This document shows, piece after piece, positions 1 to 8,837 of a stretch of 64,000 nucleotides of DNA. Each line of letters opens with the position of its first letter. The stretch's first letter is position 1. A program made the position numbers and the translations under genes. The notes beneath the pieces are model-generated. The model was not told the DNA's origin and did no database searches. It saw only the letters and a program-made list of their open reading frames with translations. The stretch is from Dyadobacter jiangsuensis (GTDB lineage Bacteria > Bacteroidota > Bacteroidia > Cytophagales > Spirosomataceae): assembly GCF_003014695.1 (NCBI RefSeq), contig NZ_PYAS01000022.1, forward strand, positions 1 to 64,000, in the 5' to 3' direction.

Positions 1-94
1 ACTAGGGCTAAATAAGACTCTTGCAATGCATTTAATATTGATTCATCGCAAAACAACTACTTTTTTTATCACCCCCCAACTTTTCGGACTGATC

Positions 95-110
95 CTCTAT
101 CCAGCTGAGC
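95..110 (-). repeat. tRNA D-arm fragment (16-bp repeat)
   Basis: These 16 bases are identical to the D-arm of the tRNA-Arg gene at 219-234. No T-arm or acceptor stem can be folded around them, so this is a tRNA remnant or one end of an old integration site rather than a working gene. The rest of 1-131 shows nothing recognisable. Confidence 0.45.
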
Positions 111-131
111 GGCATCGTTATGCAACAAAAA

Positions 132-159
132 AAGCACTTAGAAACTAATCTAAGTGCTT
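132..159 (-). terminator. Rho-independent terminator of tRNA-Arg
   Basis: A perfect 11-bp stem (132-142 with 149-159) around a 6-base loop is followed on the minus strand by a run of T (plus-strand A run 125-131). It lies 10 bases past the 3' end of the minus-strand tRNA-Arg. Confidence 0.85.
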
Positions 160-169
160 GATTTTGAAG

Positions 170-243
170 TGATCCCGTTGTGATTCGAACACAAGACCTA
201 CTGCTTAGAAGGCAGTTGCTCTATCCAGCTGAGCTACGGGACC
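170..243 (-). tRNA. tRNA-Arg(TCT)
   Basis: A 74-base cloverleaf reads on the minus strand: acceptor stem GGTCCCG pairs with CGGGATC (one G-T pair), the T-loop contains TTCGAAT, and the anticodon loop is CTTCTAA, giving anticodon TCT for AGA codons. CCA is not encoded. It is the last member of a Ser-Pro-Arg minus-strand cluster and has its own terminator. Confidence 0.95.
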
Positions 244-251
244 GGTCATAA

Positions 252-302
252 AAAAAGGCAGTCAGCAGTGCAGTTTTACTGCATACGGCTTACTGCCTTT
301 TT
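252..302 (-). terminator. Terminator between tRNA-Pro and tRNA-Arg
   Basis: Outer arms 252-262 and 292-302 are perfectly complementary, with an inner hairpin (GTGCAG/CTGCAT region), and on the minus strand the stem ends in a T run. It follows tRNA-Pro, so tRNA-Arg may need read-through or its own start. Confidence 0.75.
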
Positions 303-311
303 GCTTTTTTC

Positions 312-386
<75 letters not shown>

Positions 387-443
387 ATAATTTTCCCTTT
401 CTACGTTAAGAAAGAGCACTCATTCGAACGTTCGGAAACCGCG

Positions 444-530
444 TGGAGGAAGCGGGATTCGAACCCGCGGTACCCTTGCGAGTACGGCAGTTTAGCAAAC
501 TACTGGTTTCAGCCACTCACCCATCCCTCC
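444..530 (-). tRNA. tRNA-Ser(GCT)
   Basis: An 87-base class II tRNA on the minus strand with the long variable arm typical of serine. The acceptor GGAGGGA pairs with TTCCTCC, and the anticodon loop TTGCTAA gives GCT for AGC/AGU codons. An open frame across it on the plus strand is an artefact. Confidence 0.95.
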
Positions 531-544
531 TTCGTCCGTCGTTC

Positions 545-584
545 TTGGGTGCAAATATAGCGGGTTCGTTTTCAGAAAAGCAAA
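545..584 (-). promoter_or_regulatory. Bacteroidota promoter of tRNA-Ser(GCT)
   Basis: On the minus strand TTTG (584-581), 21 bases, then TATATTTG (559-552) matches the Bacteroidota consensus TTTG-N19-21-TAnnTTTG. The predicted start near 545 lies about 15 bases before the tRNA. Confidence 0.75.
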
Positions 585-624
585 CATTCCAAGAAAAAAA
601 ACTTCGCCAGAAGCTTGAAATGCC

Positions 625-632
625 TATTTTTG
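625..632 (+). promoter_or_regulatory. Possible -7 element of the VWA gene
   Basis: TATTTTTG fits TAnnTTTG and lies 31 bases before the chosen start at 663. No good -33 TTTG is seen, so this is weak. Confidence 0.35.
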
Positions 633-662
633 CCCCAGTTTAAATCACACAATACGTTCATT

Positions 663-1625
663 ATGAACTGGAATTACCCCTTTGAGAGCACCGAATATTT
701 TTTTATATTTTTTTTCATTTTCGCTTACACAGCCTATATCATACGCACTGTCCGGGTCGCCCGACAGCTTCAAACCACTGCCCGGACACTTATTATCAAA
801 CTCTTTTTACGCACCATTACCTTCTCACTTTTGATCATTAGTCTGCTCGGACCGTCGTTCGGAGAGGCCGAGCGCGACATCCAGGCGAAGGGCAAGGACA
901 TATTTATGGTGGTCGACCTATCGAAGTCGATGGATGCAGCAGACGTGACACCCTCCCGGTTGGAAAAAGTAAAGTTTGAACTCAACCGCTTTGTCGAGAA
1001 CGAGCGGGCGAACCGGATCGGGATCATTATATTTTCAAACGACGCGTACATACACGTACCGCTCACGTACGACGCGGCCGCGCTCGAACTTTTCATCCAG
1101 TCGTTGCAAACGGACTTGCTCCCGACCAATGGTACCAATATATGCGGTGCCATCGAAATGGCTTACAGTAAGCTGATGAATGCGGCCGATCCGACGAGCC
1201 GCGCGAAGATGATGGTGCTTTTCACCGACGGCGAAAACAGCTCGGGTTGCAGCAATGCATTGTTCAACAATCTCCGCCGCTTCGGGATCGGGGTGTATTC
1301 TGTGGCCGTGGGCACGAAGGTGGGCATCAGCATTCAGCAGAACGGCAAGCCGCTCATGGACAAAAACGACAAACTGGTGATCAGCAAACTGGATGAGAAT
1401 TTCCTTCGCGGCGTGGCCAATTCGGCACGCGGGTCCTATTATGAACTCAACAATTCCAAGAACGACGTCCAGAAGATGATCAGCGACATTAACCAGGCGG
1501 AAGGTGCGCTGGTGGATTCACGGACGATCACGGTTGTTTCCAACAAGTACTATTATTTCCTGGGCGCCGCGCTGGTGCTGATCCTGCTCGACGTTTTAAT
1601 TACCATTGGAACGTTCCGACTCTAA
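663..1625 (+). CDS. BatB-like VWA-domain membrane protein
   Basis: 320 residues. Two hydrophobic segments (about 8-28 and 45-64) precede a von Willebrand factor A domain, and a third closes the protein (about 297-317). The metal-binding MIDAS signature is visible: D85-L-S-K-S, a downstream PTNGTN threonine and TDGE. Proteins of this shape are the BatA/BatB members of the Bat (aerotolerance) loci of Bacteroidota, which act at the inner membrane; the exact role is unsettled. The frame is open from 615, but the methionine at 663 begins the membrane segment directly and lies 31 bases past a promoter-like element, so I start there. The TPR gene follows after 38 bases. Confidence 0.8.
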   Translation: MNWNYPFESTEYFFIFFFIFAYTAYIIRTVRVARQLQTTARTLIIKLFLRTITFSLLIISLLGPSFGEAERDIQAKGKDIFMVVDLSKSMDAADVTPSRLEKVKFELNRFVENERANRIGIIIFSNDAYIHVPLTYDAAALELFIQSLQTDLLPTNGTNICGAIEMAYSKLMNAADPTSRAKMMVLFTDGENSSGCSNALFNNLRRFGIGVYSVAVGTKVGISIQQNGKPLMDKNDKLVISKLDENFLRGVANSARGSYYELNNSKNDVQKMISDINQAEGALVDSRTITVVSNKYYYFLGAALVLILLDVLITIGTFRL

Positions 1626-1636
1626 GCGCAATTCCC

Positions 1637-1644
1637 TATTTTTG
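1637..1644 (+). promoter_or_regulatory. Possible -7 element before the TPR gene
   Basis: TATTTTTG in the 38-base gap fits TAnnTTTG and is 20 bases before the ATG. The -33 part is not convincing; the gene could equally be read with the VWA gene. Confidence 0.35.
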
Positions 1645-1663
1645 CACGCAAATGTGAACCGAT

Positions 1664-2383
1664 ATGACGTCTCTGATCCTTTATGTCCTGCTCTGGCTTT
1701 GGGATAACCGTACATTCGATTCCATTACCAAGACGAACCAGAGAAAGCTGGATGCGGAGCAGGCCTTCCGGAAAAAGGAGTTTACCAAATCGGCGGAGCT
1801 GTACCGGCAAATCACCTACGGCTCGATCTTTTCAGATCCCGCTGCAAGGTTGAACCTGGCTCATTCCTTATACAAGGCAGGCGACTACAAACAGGCTTTG
1901 AAACATTACCGGCTGCTAAGCGACATTGAAAATAACAACATTGCCTCGATAGCAAACGCACAGATCGCATTGATCCTCGTCAACAAAAAAGATACCGCCA
2001 GCGCATTAACGAACCTGCGAACCGCATTACGCCTCGAACAAGGCAATGCATTGGCAAGGACTAATTACATTATCCTGAAAAAAAGCTTCTCCGGTGTCGA
2101 CGAACAGTCCGACGTGACTACCCGAAAACGCCAGTCGAACCAGCAGCAGACGAACCAGGTGCAACCGGCACCTCCGCCGGCCCCGCCGCAGGAAATACGC
2201 GAGGTGAGCGAGGATGTCAAGAAGGAGGAATTGCTCAAAAGCCTTAAGGCTATGAACATGTCCGAGGAACAGGCACGGGCGATCCTCGATGCCATGAAAT
2301 CGAACGAATCCCAATATATTTACCAGCTCCGGCGCAAACAGTACAATACCAAGCCCGGACAAAAGAGCGAAATCGAGTGGTAA
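1664..2383 (+). CDS. TPR protein, BatC-like
   Basis: 239 residues. A short N-terminal hydrophobic stretch (1-13) may be an anchor or signal. Residues about 25-145 carry helical repeats of tetratricopeptide type (A-x3-Y-x2-G-D-Y-x2-A pattern near 75). A Gln/Pro-rich linker follows (about 160-180), then a charged helix ending in an EEQARAILDAM motif. TPR proteins of this form follow VWA proteins in Bat operons (BatC/BatE), where they are thought to scaffold the complex. The gap to the VWA gene is 38 bases, which supports a shared role. Confidence 0.75.
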   Translation: MTSLILYVLLWLWDNRTFDSITKTNQRKLDAEQAFRKKEFTKSAELYRQITYGSIFSDPAARLNLAHSLYKAGDYKQALKHYRLLSDIENNNIASIANAQIALILVNKKDTASALTNLRTALRLEQGNALARTNYIILKKSFSGVDEQSDVTTRKRQSNQQQTNQVQPAPPPAPPQEIREVSEDVKKEELLKSLKAMNMSEEQARAILDAMKSNESQYIYQLRRKQYNTKPGQKSEIEW

Positions 2384-2399
2384 TTTTACCCATAATCTA

Positions 2400-3335
2400 A
2401 TGAACAGCATACCAGCAACCAACTTCCAGTTCCCCGGCCAGACGGCCTTCTATAAAGGAAAAGTCCGTGACGTTTACTCGTTTGAAAAACGTCTGGTGAT
2501 GATCGCCACCGACCGCATTTCGGCATTCGACGTGATCCTGCCCCGTGCTATCCCTTATAAAGGACAGGTTTTGAACCAGATCGCCGCGCATTTCCTGAAC
2601 GCCACTTCCGACATCGTGCCCAACTGGCTCGAAGAGGTGCCCGATCCGAACGTTAGCATTGGTATCAAATGCCAGGCTTACCCCGTGGAAATGGTGGTAC
2701 GCGGCTACCTCGCAGGCCACGCTTGGCGCGAGTACAAAGCCGGAAAACGCGAAGTATGCGGCGTGGCGTTGCCCGAAGGCCTGAAAGAAAACGACAAACT
2801 CCCCCAGCCGATCATTACGCCTACCACCAAAGCGCATGAAGGCCACGACGAGGACATTTCCCGTGAGCAGATCCTCGCGCAAGGGCTTGTGAGCGAGGAC
2901 GAATACGAGCACCTGGAACGCTACACGCTCGCATTGTTCGCGAAGGGCACCGAAATGGCTGCGGATCAGGGATTGATTCTGGTGGATACCAAATATGAGT
3001 TTGGGCAACTGGATGGCACGATTTATTTGATCGATGAAATCCACACCCCGGATTCCTCACGGTACTTCTATAAAGACACTTATGAGGAAAATCAGCGCGC
3101 CGGCATATCCCAAAAGCAGCTTAGCAAGGAATTTGTAAGGGAGTGGCTGATCGAAAACGGCTTCCAGGGCAAAGACGGCCAGACCGTGCCTGAAATGACC
3201 GATGAAAAGGTCCTCTCTATTTCAGAACGCTACATTGAGCTCTTCGAAAAAGTGACCGGCATGAAGTTTCAGAAAAACAACCTGGATCACCCGCTGGAAA
3301 GAATTGAGAAGGCCATTCTGCGTGCGATTGCCTGA
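2400..3335 (+). CDS. purC: SAICAR synthase
   Basis: 311 residues. Phosphoribosylaminoimidazole-succinocarboxamide synthase joins CAIR and aspartate with ATP in the eighth step of IMP synthesis, in the cytoplasm. Recognised by the N-terminal GKVRDVY ATP-binding segment, the DRISAFD motif, the VRGYLAG motif and the late LVDTKYEFG stretch. The length fits the longer (about 300 residue) form found in Bacteroidota and eukaryotes. It starts 16 bases after the TPR gene, so it may share that transcript, although its function is unrelated. A 215-residue opposite-strand frame is only its shadow. Confidence 0.95.
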   Translation: MNSIPATNFQFPGQTAFYKGKVRDVYSFEKRLVMIATDRISAFDVILPRAIPYKGQVLNQIAAHFLNATSDIVPNWLEEVPDPNVSIGIKCQAYPVEMVVRGYLAGHAWREYKAGKREVCGVALPEGLKENDKLPQPIITPTTKAHEGHDEDISREQILAQGLVSEDEYEHLERYTLALFAKGTEMAADQGLILVDTKYEFGQLDGTIYLIDEIHTPDSSRYFYKDTYEENQRAGISQKQLSKEFVREWLIENGFQGKDGQTVPEMTDEKVLSISERYIELFEKVTGMKFQKNNLDHPLERIEKAILRAIA

Positions 3336-3385
3336 GGAACGCTACTCACTTAACAGAATATTTGTTTGACAAAACGACAACCGAA

Positions 3386-3808
3386 ATGGATTTTAAACTG
3401 GAAAAGAAAGAACAATACGTTTACATCGAGACCGATGCACCCGCATTCGCCGACGATGTACCCGCATCTTTCGAAGAAACAGCCCGCGGCCTCTTCCGCG
3501 AGGGCTATCATAGTTTGATCGTCAATATGCAAACCGTGAAGTCGCTGGACGCAACGGGGATCACTACGTTAAAGAAAGTAAACCGCCTTTGCGCGAACGA
3601 CCTCGGCTTGCTCGTGATCGTGACCCGCGACGACGATTTTATGGATACCTTGGAGGATCTCCGAATACCAGATCTTACTGTTTTGCCCACCAAGGAAGAA
3701 GCAATCGACGCCGTTTTCATGCACAGTCTTGAAAACGAGTTCGGTGCGGGCGATGACGATTATGACGACGAAGATTACGAAGGTGTGAGCGAATCGAAAG
3801 AACCTTAA
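3386..3808 (+). CDS. STAS-domain protein (anti-sigma factor antagonist-like)
   Basis: 140 residues. Residues about 1-110 look like a STAS domain: beta-rich start, then SLDATGITTL, which matches the D-S-[ST]-G motif with threonine at the phosphorylatable position. The C-terminal 25 residues are an acidic Asp/Glu/Tyr tail. STAS proteins usually bind anti-sigma or partner-switching kinases, but no such partner is next door. The frame is open back to a TTG at 3362; I prefer the ATG at 3386. A strong terminator follows. Confidence 0.65.
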   Translation: MDFKLEKKEQYVYIETDAPAFADDVPASFEETARGLFREGYHSLIVNMQTVKSLDATGITTLKKVNRLCANDLGLLVIVTRDDDFMDTLEDLRIPDLTVLPTKEEAIDAVFMHSLENEFGAGDDDYDDEDYEGVSESKEP

Positions 3809-3843
3809 TATTTGAATAATATAATTTTCAGTTACTTAGAGGG

Positions 3844-3876
3844 ACGTCCCGCCGAGCTTCGGCGGGACGTTTTTTT
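3844..3876 (+). terminator. Rho-independent terminator
   Basis: A perfect 12-bp GC-rich stem (3844-3855 with 3859-3870) is followed by six T. It ends the purC-STAS transcript. Confidence 0.9.
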
Positions 3877-4207
3877 GATGTCATCCCCACACTTTTTATA
3901 TTTTCCTTAGGTGGTTTTTGTAATCCTCCAAGTCACCCAAAATGGCCTTTACAGCTTTTCAAAATGGTAACCAATACGGGCATTCGTTACATCTTTATCA
4001 ATATTTTGATAATAATTGTAATAATTCGGCCAAAAGCATATTAGGGATAGAAAATTTTGCCATTCCCATAATAAGCCAAATATTTTTTATGGGTATATTG
4101 CGTGGCTTTACCCAAAACATCACACACTGGCGTTTTCGCTTTCCTTTTAAAGTGCTTATTTAAACAGATTCTAATTACGAATTTGTTAATTACCTACAAT
4201 TCGATAA
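3877..4207 (+). other. Non-coding leader before gltB
   Basis: 331 AT-rich bases without a convincing gene. A 73-residue frame at 3942-4163 has no coding character. It probably holds the gltB promoter; I could not fix a clear TAnnTTTG element or a known riboswitch. Confidence 0.5.
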
Positions 4208-7200
4208 ATGTCGCAAATGTCTGAACAAATGGTAGAAAATCAGGGACTGTACCGCCCGGAATTTGAGCATGATGCATGTGGAATCGGTTTCCGGGCTAAC
4301 ATCAAGGGTCGTAAGTCGCACCAGATCGTGGCTGATGCCATTCATATGCTCGAAAGGATGGAGCATAGGGGTGCAACTGGTTTTGACCCTAACACCGGTG
4401 ACGGTGCTGGTATTTTAATTCAGATCCCTCACGAGTTCTTTGTAGAAGAATCTACCAAGTTGGGCTTCCACCTGCCGCCGGCAGGTGAGTATGGTGTAGG
4501 GATGATCTTTTTCCCGGGCAACGAACTTGCCAGGGAAGAAAGCAGGGATATCCTGAACCGAAAGATCAAGATGCTGGGCTTGCAATTGCTCGGCTACCGC
4601 AAGGTACCTACATTGAACAACACCCTGGGTGAAGGTTCTCTCTCCGTTGAACCCAACGTAGAGCAGGTTTTCATCAAGCGTCCGGACGACATTACGGACG
4701 ATATGGCGTTTGAACGCAAGCTGTTCATCCTCCGCCAGGTTTCTGCAAGATTGATTAAAGACACGGTTAAGGGCGCGAAGAACTTCTATTACTCGTCGCT
4801 TTCATGCCGCACGATCTCATATAAGGGACAGCTCACCACTGCCCAGCTTAAATATTACTTCCCGGATCTGGAAAACGAATCGGTCGTATCTGCATTGGCA
4901 GTAGTACACTCGCGTTTCTCGACCAACACATTCCCTTCATGGGAGCTGGCTCAGCCATTCCGCTACATCGCGCACAATGGGGAGATCAACACCGTAAAAG
5001 GAAACGTGAACTGGATCCGCGCCGGGGAAAAATCTTTCGAGTCCAAATTCTTCACCAAAGAAGAAATGGATATGCTCCTGCCGATTTGCGACAGGAACCA
5101 GTCCGACTCCGCCAACCTCGACAACGCGATCGAATTGCTGCACCTTTCCGGCCGCTCATTGCCGCACGTGATGATGATGCTCATCCCCGAAGCATGGGAT
5201 GGCAACGAGCAAATGGACGCTGAGCGGAAAGCATTCTACGAATACCATGCGGCCATTATGGAGCCATGGGACGGTCCTGCGTCGATCTCGTTCACAGACG
5301 GTAAAATGGTAGGTGCTACACTCGACCGTAACGGTCTGCGCCCGTCACGTTACTGGGTACTCGACGACGATACCATCATCATGGGCTCGGAAGCGGGTGT
5401 ATTGGAAGTGGACCAGGCACGCGTTGTGACCAAAGGCCGCCTGCAACCCGGACGTATGTTCGTGGTGGATATGGAGCAGGGCCGTATTGTTCCTGACGAA
5501 GAAATCAAGAAACAAATCTGTACCGCGCAGCCTTACCAGCAATGGCTGGATGAGAACAAGCTGCACGTGGACGCGCTCGATCACCCGATCCGCACGTACC
5601 GCGCATACGACGAAAATGCATTGCTGAAACGCCAGGTGGCATTCGGTTATACTTCGGAAGATTTGCGCATGATCCTCGGGCCAATGGCTCAGACAGGCAT
5701 GGAAGCGATCGGTTCAATGGGTACTGATAGCCCACTGGCCGTTCTTTCGGATCAGTCGCAGCATTTGTCTACGTATTTCAAACAGCTTTTCGCACAGGTA
5801 ACCAACCCGCCGATCGACTCGATCCGCGAGCGTGCGATCATGTCTTTGATCTCTTTCGTAGGCAGCACCGAGAACATTCTCACAGAATCACCGAAACATT
5901 GCCGGCAGATCGCATTGCCGCACCCGATCCTTTCGGTGCAGGAATTCGACAAGCTGCGTTTTGTAGATAAAGACGGCTTCCAGGCCAAAACCATCAATAC
6001 CTACTTCCGCGCCGACGAAGGCGGAAAAGCACTGGAAAGAGCTTTGGAAAGAATCTGCCGTTACGCGGTAGATGCGATCGAAGACGGATTTGAAATCCTC
6101 ATCCTCTCCGACCGCGCCATCGACTCCGACCACGCGCCGATCCCTTCATTGCTCGCAACAGCGACCATCCACCACCACCTCATCCGCGAAGGATTGCGTG
6201 GCCGCGTAGGCTTGCTCGTGGAAGCGGGAGACGTTTGGGAAACCCATCACGTGGCTACATTGATCGGCTACGGTGCTGCGGGTGTTTGCCCTTACATGGC
6301 GTTCGAAACGCTCTCGTACATGAACCGCAAGAGCATGATCGAAGGCGAGTTCACCGACGAAAAACTGCATTACAACTACATCAAGGCCGTTAACAAGGAG
6401 CTTTTGAAGATATTCTCGAAAATGGGAATCTCTACCCTGCAATCGTACCAGGGAGCGCAGATCTTCGAATGCGTGGGCTTGAACAAGGATGTAATCGACA
6501 AATATTTCACAGGAACCATCTCGCGTATCAGCGGTATGGGCATTCCTGAGATTGCACGCGAGATTCTGGTGCGTCACAAAGTGGCTTACCACGAAAGCGC
6601 GGAGCAAAAGCCAAGACTCGAAGTAGGTGGTGTTTACCAGTGGAAACAACGTGGTGAAGCACACATCTTCAACCCGCAGTCGGTGCATTTGCTGCAACAA
6701 TCGACCCGCAATGCGAGCTACGAGCAATTCAAGAAATATTCTAAACTGATCGACGACCAGAGCCACAAGGCACTGACATTGCGTGGACTTTTGAGATTCA
6801 AAAAAGGCAATGCGATTCCTTTGAGCGAGGTAGAGCCTGTTGAAAATATCTTCAAACGCTTTGCTACCGGTGCAATGTCCTTCGGATCGATTTCGTGGGA
6901 AGCGCACACTACCCTGGCGATTGCGATGAACCGCATTGGCGGTAAATCCAACTCCGGCGAGGGTGGCGAAGACGAACTGCGTTACAACCGTTTGCCGAAC
7001 GGCGACAGCATGAACTCGCAGATCAAACAAGTTGCTTCGGGACGTTTTGGTGTAACAAGCCATTACCTGAGCAATGCGGGCGAGCTGCAAATCAAAACTG
7101 CACAAGGCGCTAAGCCAGGTGAAGGTGGTCAGCTTCCGGGCTTCAAGGTGGACGACTGGATCGGCCGTACCCGTCACTCGACACCGGGTGTAGGGCTTAT

Positions 7201-8788
7201 CTCCCCTCCTCCTCACCACGACATTTACTCGATCGAGGATTTGGCGCAGCTGATTTTCGACCTTAAAAATGCCAACCGTGCGGCACGTATCAGCGTGAAG
7301 CTGGTGTCCGAAGCCGGTGTAGGAACCGTAGCATCCGGTGTAGCGAAAGCACACGCCGACCACATCCTGATCTCGGGTTACGACGGTGGTACCGGTGCAT
7401 CTCCATTGAGCTCGATCCGCCACGCGGGTCTGCCTTGGGAGCTTGGTTTGGCTGAGACTCACCAGACTTTGGTACGTAACAAATTGCGAGGACGGGTAAC
7501 CGTTCAGGCCGACGGACAGCTCCGTACCGGCCGCGACCTCGCGATCGCCGCATTGCTTGGTGCCGAAGAATGGGGTGTGGCAACCGCGGCATTGGTAGCC
7601 GCTGGCTGTATCATGATGCGTAAATGCCACCTGAACACCTGCCCTGTGGGTGTGGCTACGCAGCGCAAAGAACTCCGCGCATTGTTCTCGGGTAAGCCTG
7701 AGCACGTGGTGAACATGTTTACCTACATGGCGGAAGAACTGCGCGAGATCATGGCACAACTTGGTTTCAGAACAGTGAATGAAATGGTTGGTCAGGCCCA
7801 GTACCTCGAACTGCGCAATGATATCAAACATTGGAAATACAAAAACCTGAACTTCGACGCGATCCTGTACAAAGAAGGCGACCTTTCGGTAGCTCAATTC
7901 AAGCAGGAAGAGCAGGATCACGGTATCGATGCCATTCTCGACCTCGACCTGATCCGTTCGGCGCAGCCGGCGCTCGAAAGCAAGGAGGAGATTTACGCAG
8001 AATTCCCGATCAACAACCTGAACCGGTCGGTGGGAACGATGCTTTCGAACGAAATCTCGAAGAAATACGGCGGCGTGGGCTTGCCAAACGGCAATGTCCA
8101 TTTCAAATTCCGCGGTACTGCGGGCCAGAGCTTCGGTGCATTCAACACATTGGGTGTACGCCTCGAACTGGAAGGTGACGCAAACGACTACTTCGGAAAA
8201 GGCCTCTGCGGCGCCGAACTGATCGTGTACCCCGACCGCGACGCGAAGTTCAAGCCGGAAGAAAACATCATCATTGGTAACGTGGCATTCTACGGTGCTA
8301 CTTCGGGTGACGCCTACATCCGCGGAACTGCGGGCGAGCGCTTCTGCGTACGTAACTCGGGCGCGAAAGTAGTAGTGGAAGGTGTCGGCGACCACGGTCT
8401 GGAATACATGACGGGCGGTCTGGCGATTATCCTCGGCGAAACAGGCCGCAACTTCGCGGCTGGTATGTCCGGCGGTGTGGCTTACGTCCTCGACAAAAAC
8501 GGAACCTTCGAAGAGAAAGTAAATAAAGAAATGGTGTCGCTGGAACCATTGAACGAAGAAGATCAAACGATCCTTCGTGAATATCTGGACAAACACTTCC
8601 AGTATACGACCAGCAACATCGCTTTCCAACTGATCCAGAACTGGGGAGAATCTGTGAAGCAATTTGTGAAAGTAATGCCATCCGATTTCCGCAAAGCGCT
8701 GGAAGGACGCGGTATCACGCTCGCACAGCAGATTGCCGACAAGAACGTGGTGTACAAGGACATCGTCGTAGACGTGGTACACCAGTAA
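4208..8788 (+). CDS. gltB: Glutamate synthase, large subunit
   Basis: 1526 residues, usual for the family. It makes two glutamates from glutamine and 2-oxoglutarate with reducing power from GltD. Order: a propeptide of about 23 residues, then the class II glutamine amidotransferase domain starting at Cys (EHDACGIGF, the N-terminal nucleophile after processing), a central domain, the FMN-binding synthase domain with the 3Fe-4S cysteines in CIMMRKCHLNTCP (C-x5-C-x4-C), and a C-terminal GXGXG beta-helix. gltD follows after 49 bases, so they form one operon. A 331-base leader precedes it. An 878-residue opposite-strand frame is a shadow. Confidence 0.97.
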   Translation: MSQMSEQMVENQGLYRPEFEHDACGIGFRANIKGRKSHQIVADAIHMLERMEHRGATGFDPNTGDGAGILIQIPHEFFVEESTKLGFHLPPAGEYGVGMIFFPGNELAREESRDILNRKIKMLGLQLLGYRKVPTLNNTLGEGSLSVEPNVEQVFIKRPDDITDDMAFERKLFILRQVSARLIKDTVKGAKNFYYSSLSCRTISYKGQLTTAQLKYYFPDLENESVVSALAVVHSRFSTNTFPSWELAQPFRYIAHNGEINTVKGNVNWIRAGEKSFESKFFTKEEMDMLLPICDRNQSDSANLDNAIELLHLSGRSLPHVMMMLIPEAWDGNEQMDAERKAFYEYHAAIMEPWDGPASISFTDGKMVGATLDRNGLRPSRYWVLDDDTIIMGSEAGVLEVDQARVVTKGRLQPGRMFVVDMEQGRIVPDEEIKKQICTAQPYQQWLDENKLHVDALDHPIRTYRAYDENALLKRQVAFGYTSEDLRMILGPMAQTGMEAIGSMGTDSPLAVLSDQSQHLSTYFKQLFAQVTNPPIDSIRERAIMSLISFVGSTENILTESPKHCRQIALPHPILSVQEFDKLRFVDKDGFQAKTINTYFRADEGGKALERALERICRYAVDAIEDGFEILILSDRAIDSDHAPIPSLLATATIHHHLIREGLRGRVGLLVEAGDVWETHHVATLIGYGAAGVCPYMAFETLSYMNRKSMIEGEFTDEKLHYNYIKAVNKELLKIFSKMGISTLQSYQGAQIFECVGLNKDVIDKYFTGTISRISGMGIPEIAREILVRHKVAYHESAEQKPRLEVGGVYQWKQRGEAHIFNPQSVHLLQQSTRNASYEQFKKYSKLIDDQSHKALTLRGLLRFKKGNAIPLSEVEPVENIFKRFATGAMSFGSISWEAHTTLAIAMNRIGGKSNSGEGGEDELRYNRLPNGDSMNSQIKQVASGRFGVTSHYLSNAGELQIKTAQGAKPGEGGQLPGFKVDDWIGRTRHSTPGVGLISPPPHHDIYSIEDLAQLIFDLKNANRAARISVKLVSEAGVGTVASGVAKAHADHILISGYDGGTGASPLSSIRHAGLPWELGLAETHQTLVRNKLRGRVTVQADGQLRTGRDLAIAALLGAEEWGVATAALVAAGCIMMRKCHLNTCPVGVATQRKELRALFSGKPEHVVNMFTYMAEELREIMAQLGFRTVNEMVGQAQYLELRNDIKHWKYKNLNFDAILYKEGDLSVAQFKQEEQDHGIDAILDLDLIRSAQPALESKEEIYAEFPINNLNRSVGTMLSNEISKKYGGVGLPNGNVHFKFRGTAGQSFGAFNTLGVRLELEGDANDYFGKGLCGAELIVYPDRDAKFKPEENIIIGNVAFYGATSGDAYIRGTAGERFCVRNSGAKVVVEGVGDHGLEYMTGGLAIILGETGRNFAAGMSGGVAYVLDKNGTFEEKVNKEMVSLEPLNEEDQTILREYLDKHFQYTTSNIAFQLIQNWGESVKQFVKVMPSDFRKALEGRGITLAQQIADKNVVYKDIVVDVVHQ

Positions 8789-8837
8789 TTTTCAGTTTCA
8801 AGATCAACTATCAGAATTTTTTAAATCAGTAATAAGA

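Noticed and set aside
443..643. 66-residue frame on the plus strand
   Set aside because: It reads through the antisense of tRNA-Ser(GCT), a common false gene.
2397..3044. 215-residue minus-strand frame
   Set aside because: Shadow of purC with no features of its own.
3942..4163. 73-residue frame before gltB
   Set aside because: No recognisable content or start context; treated as leader.
6146..8782. 878-residue open frame on the minus strand
   Set aside because: It lies wholly opposite gltB, whose motifs are unmistakable; long antisense frames are a codon-bias effect in GC-rich genes.
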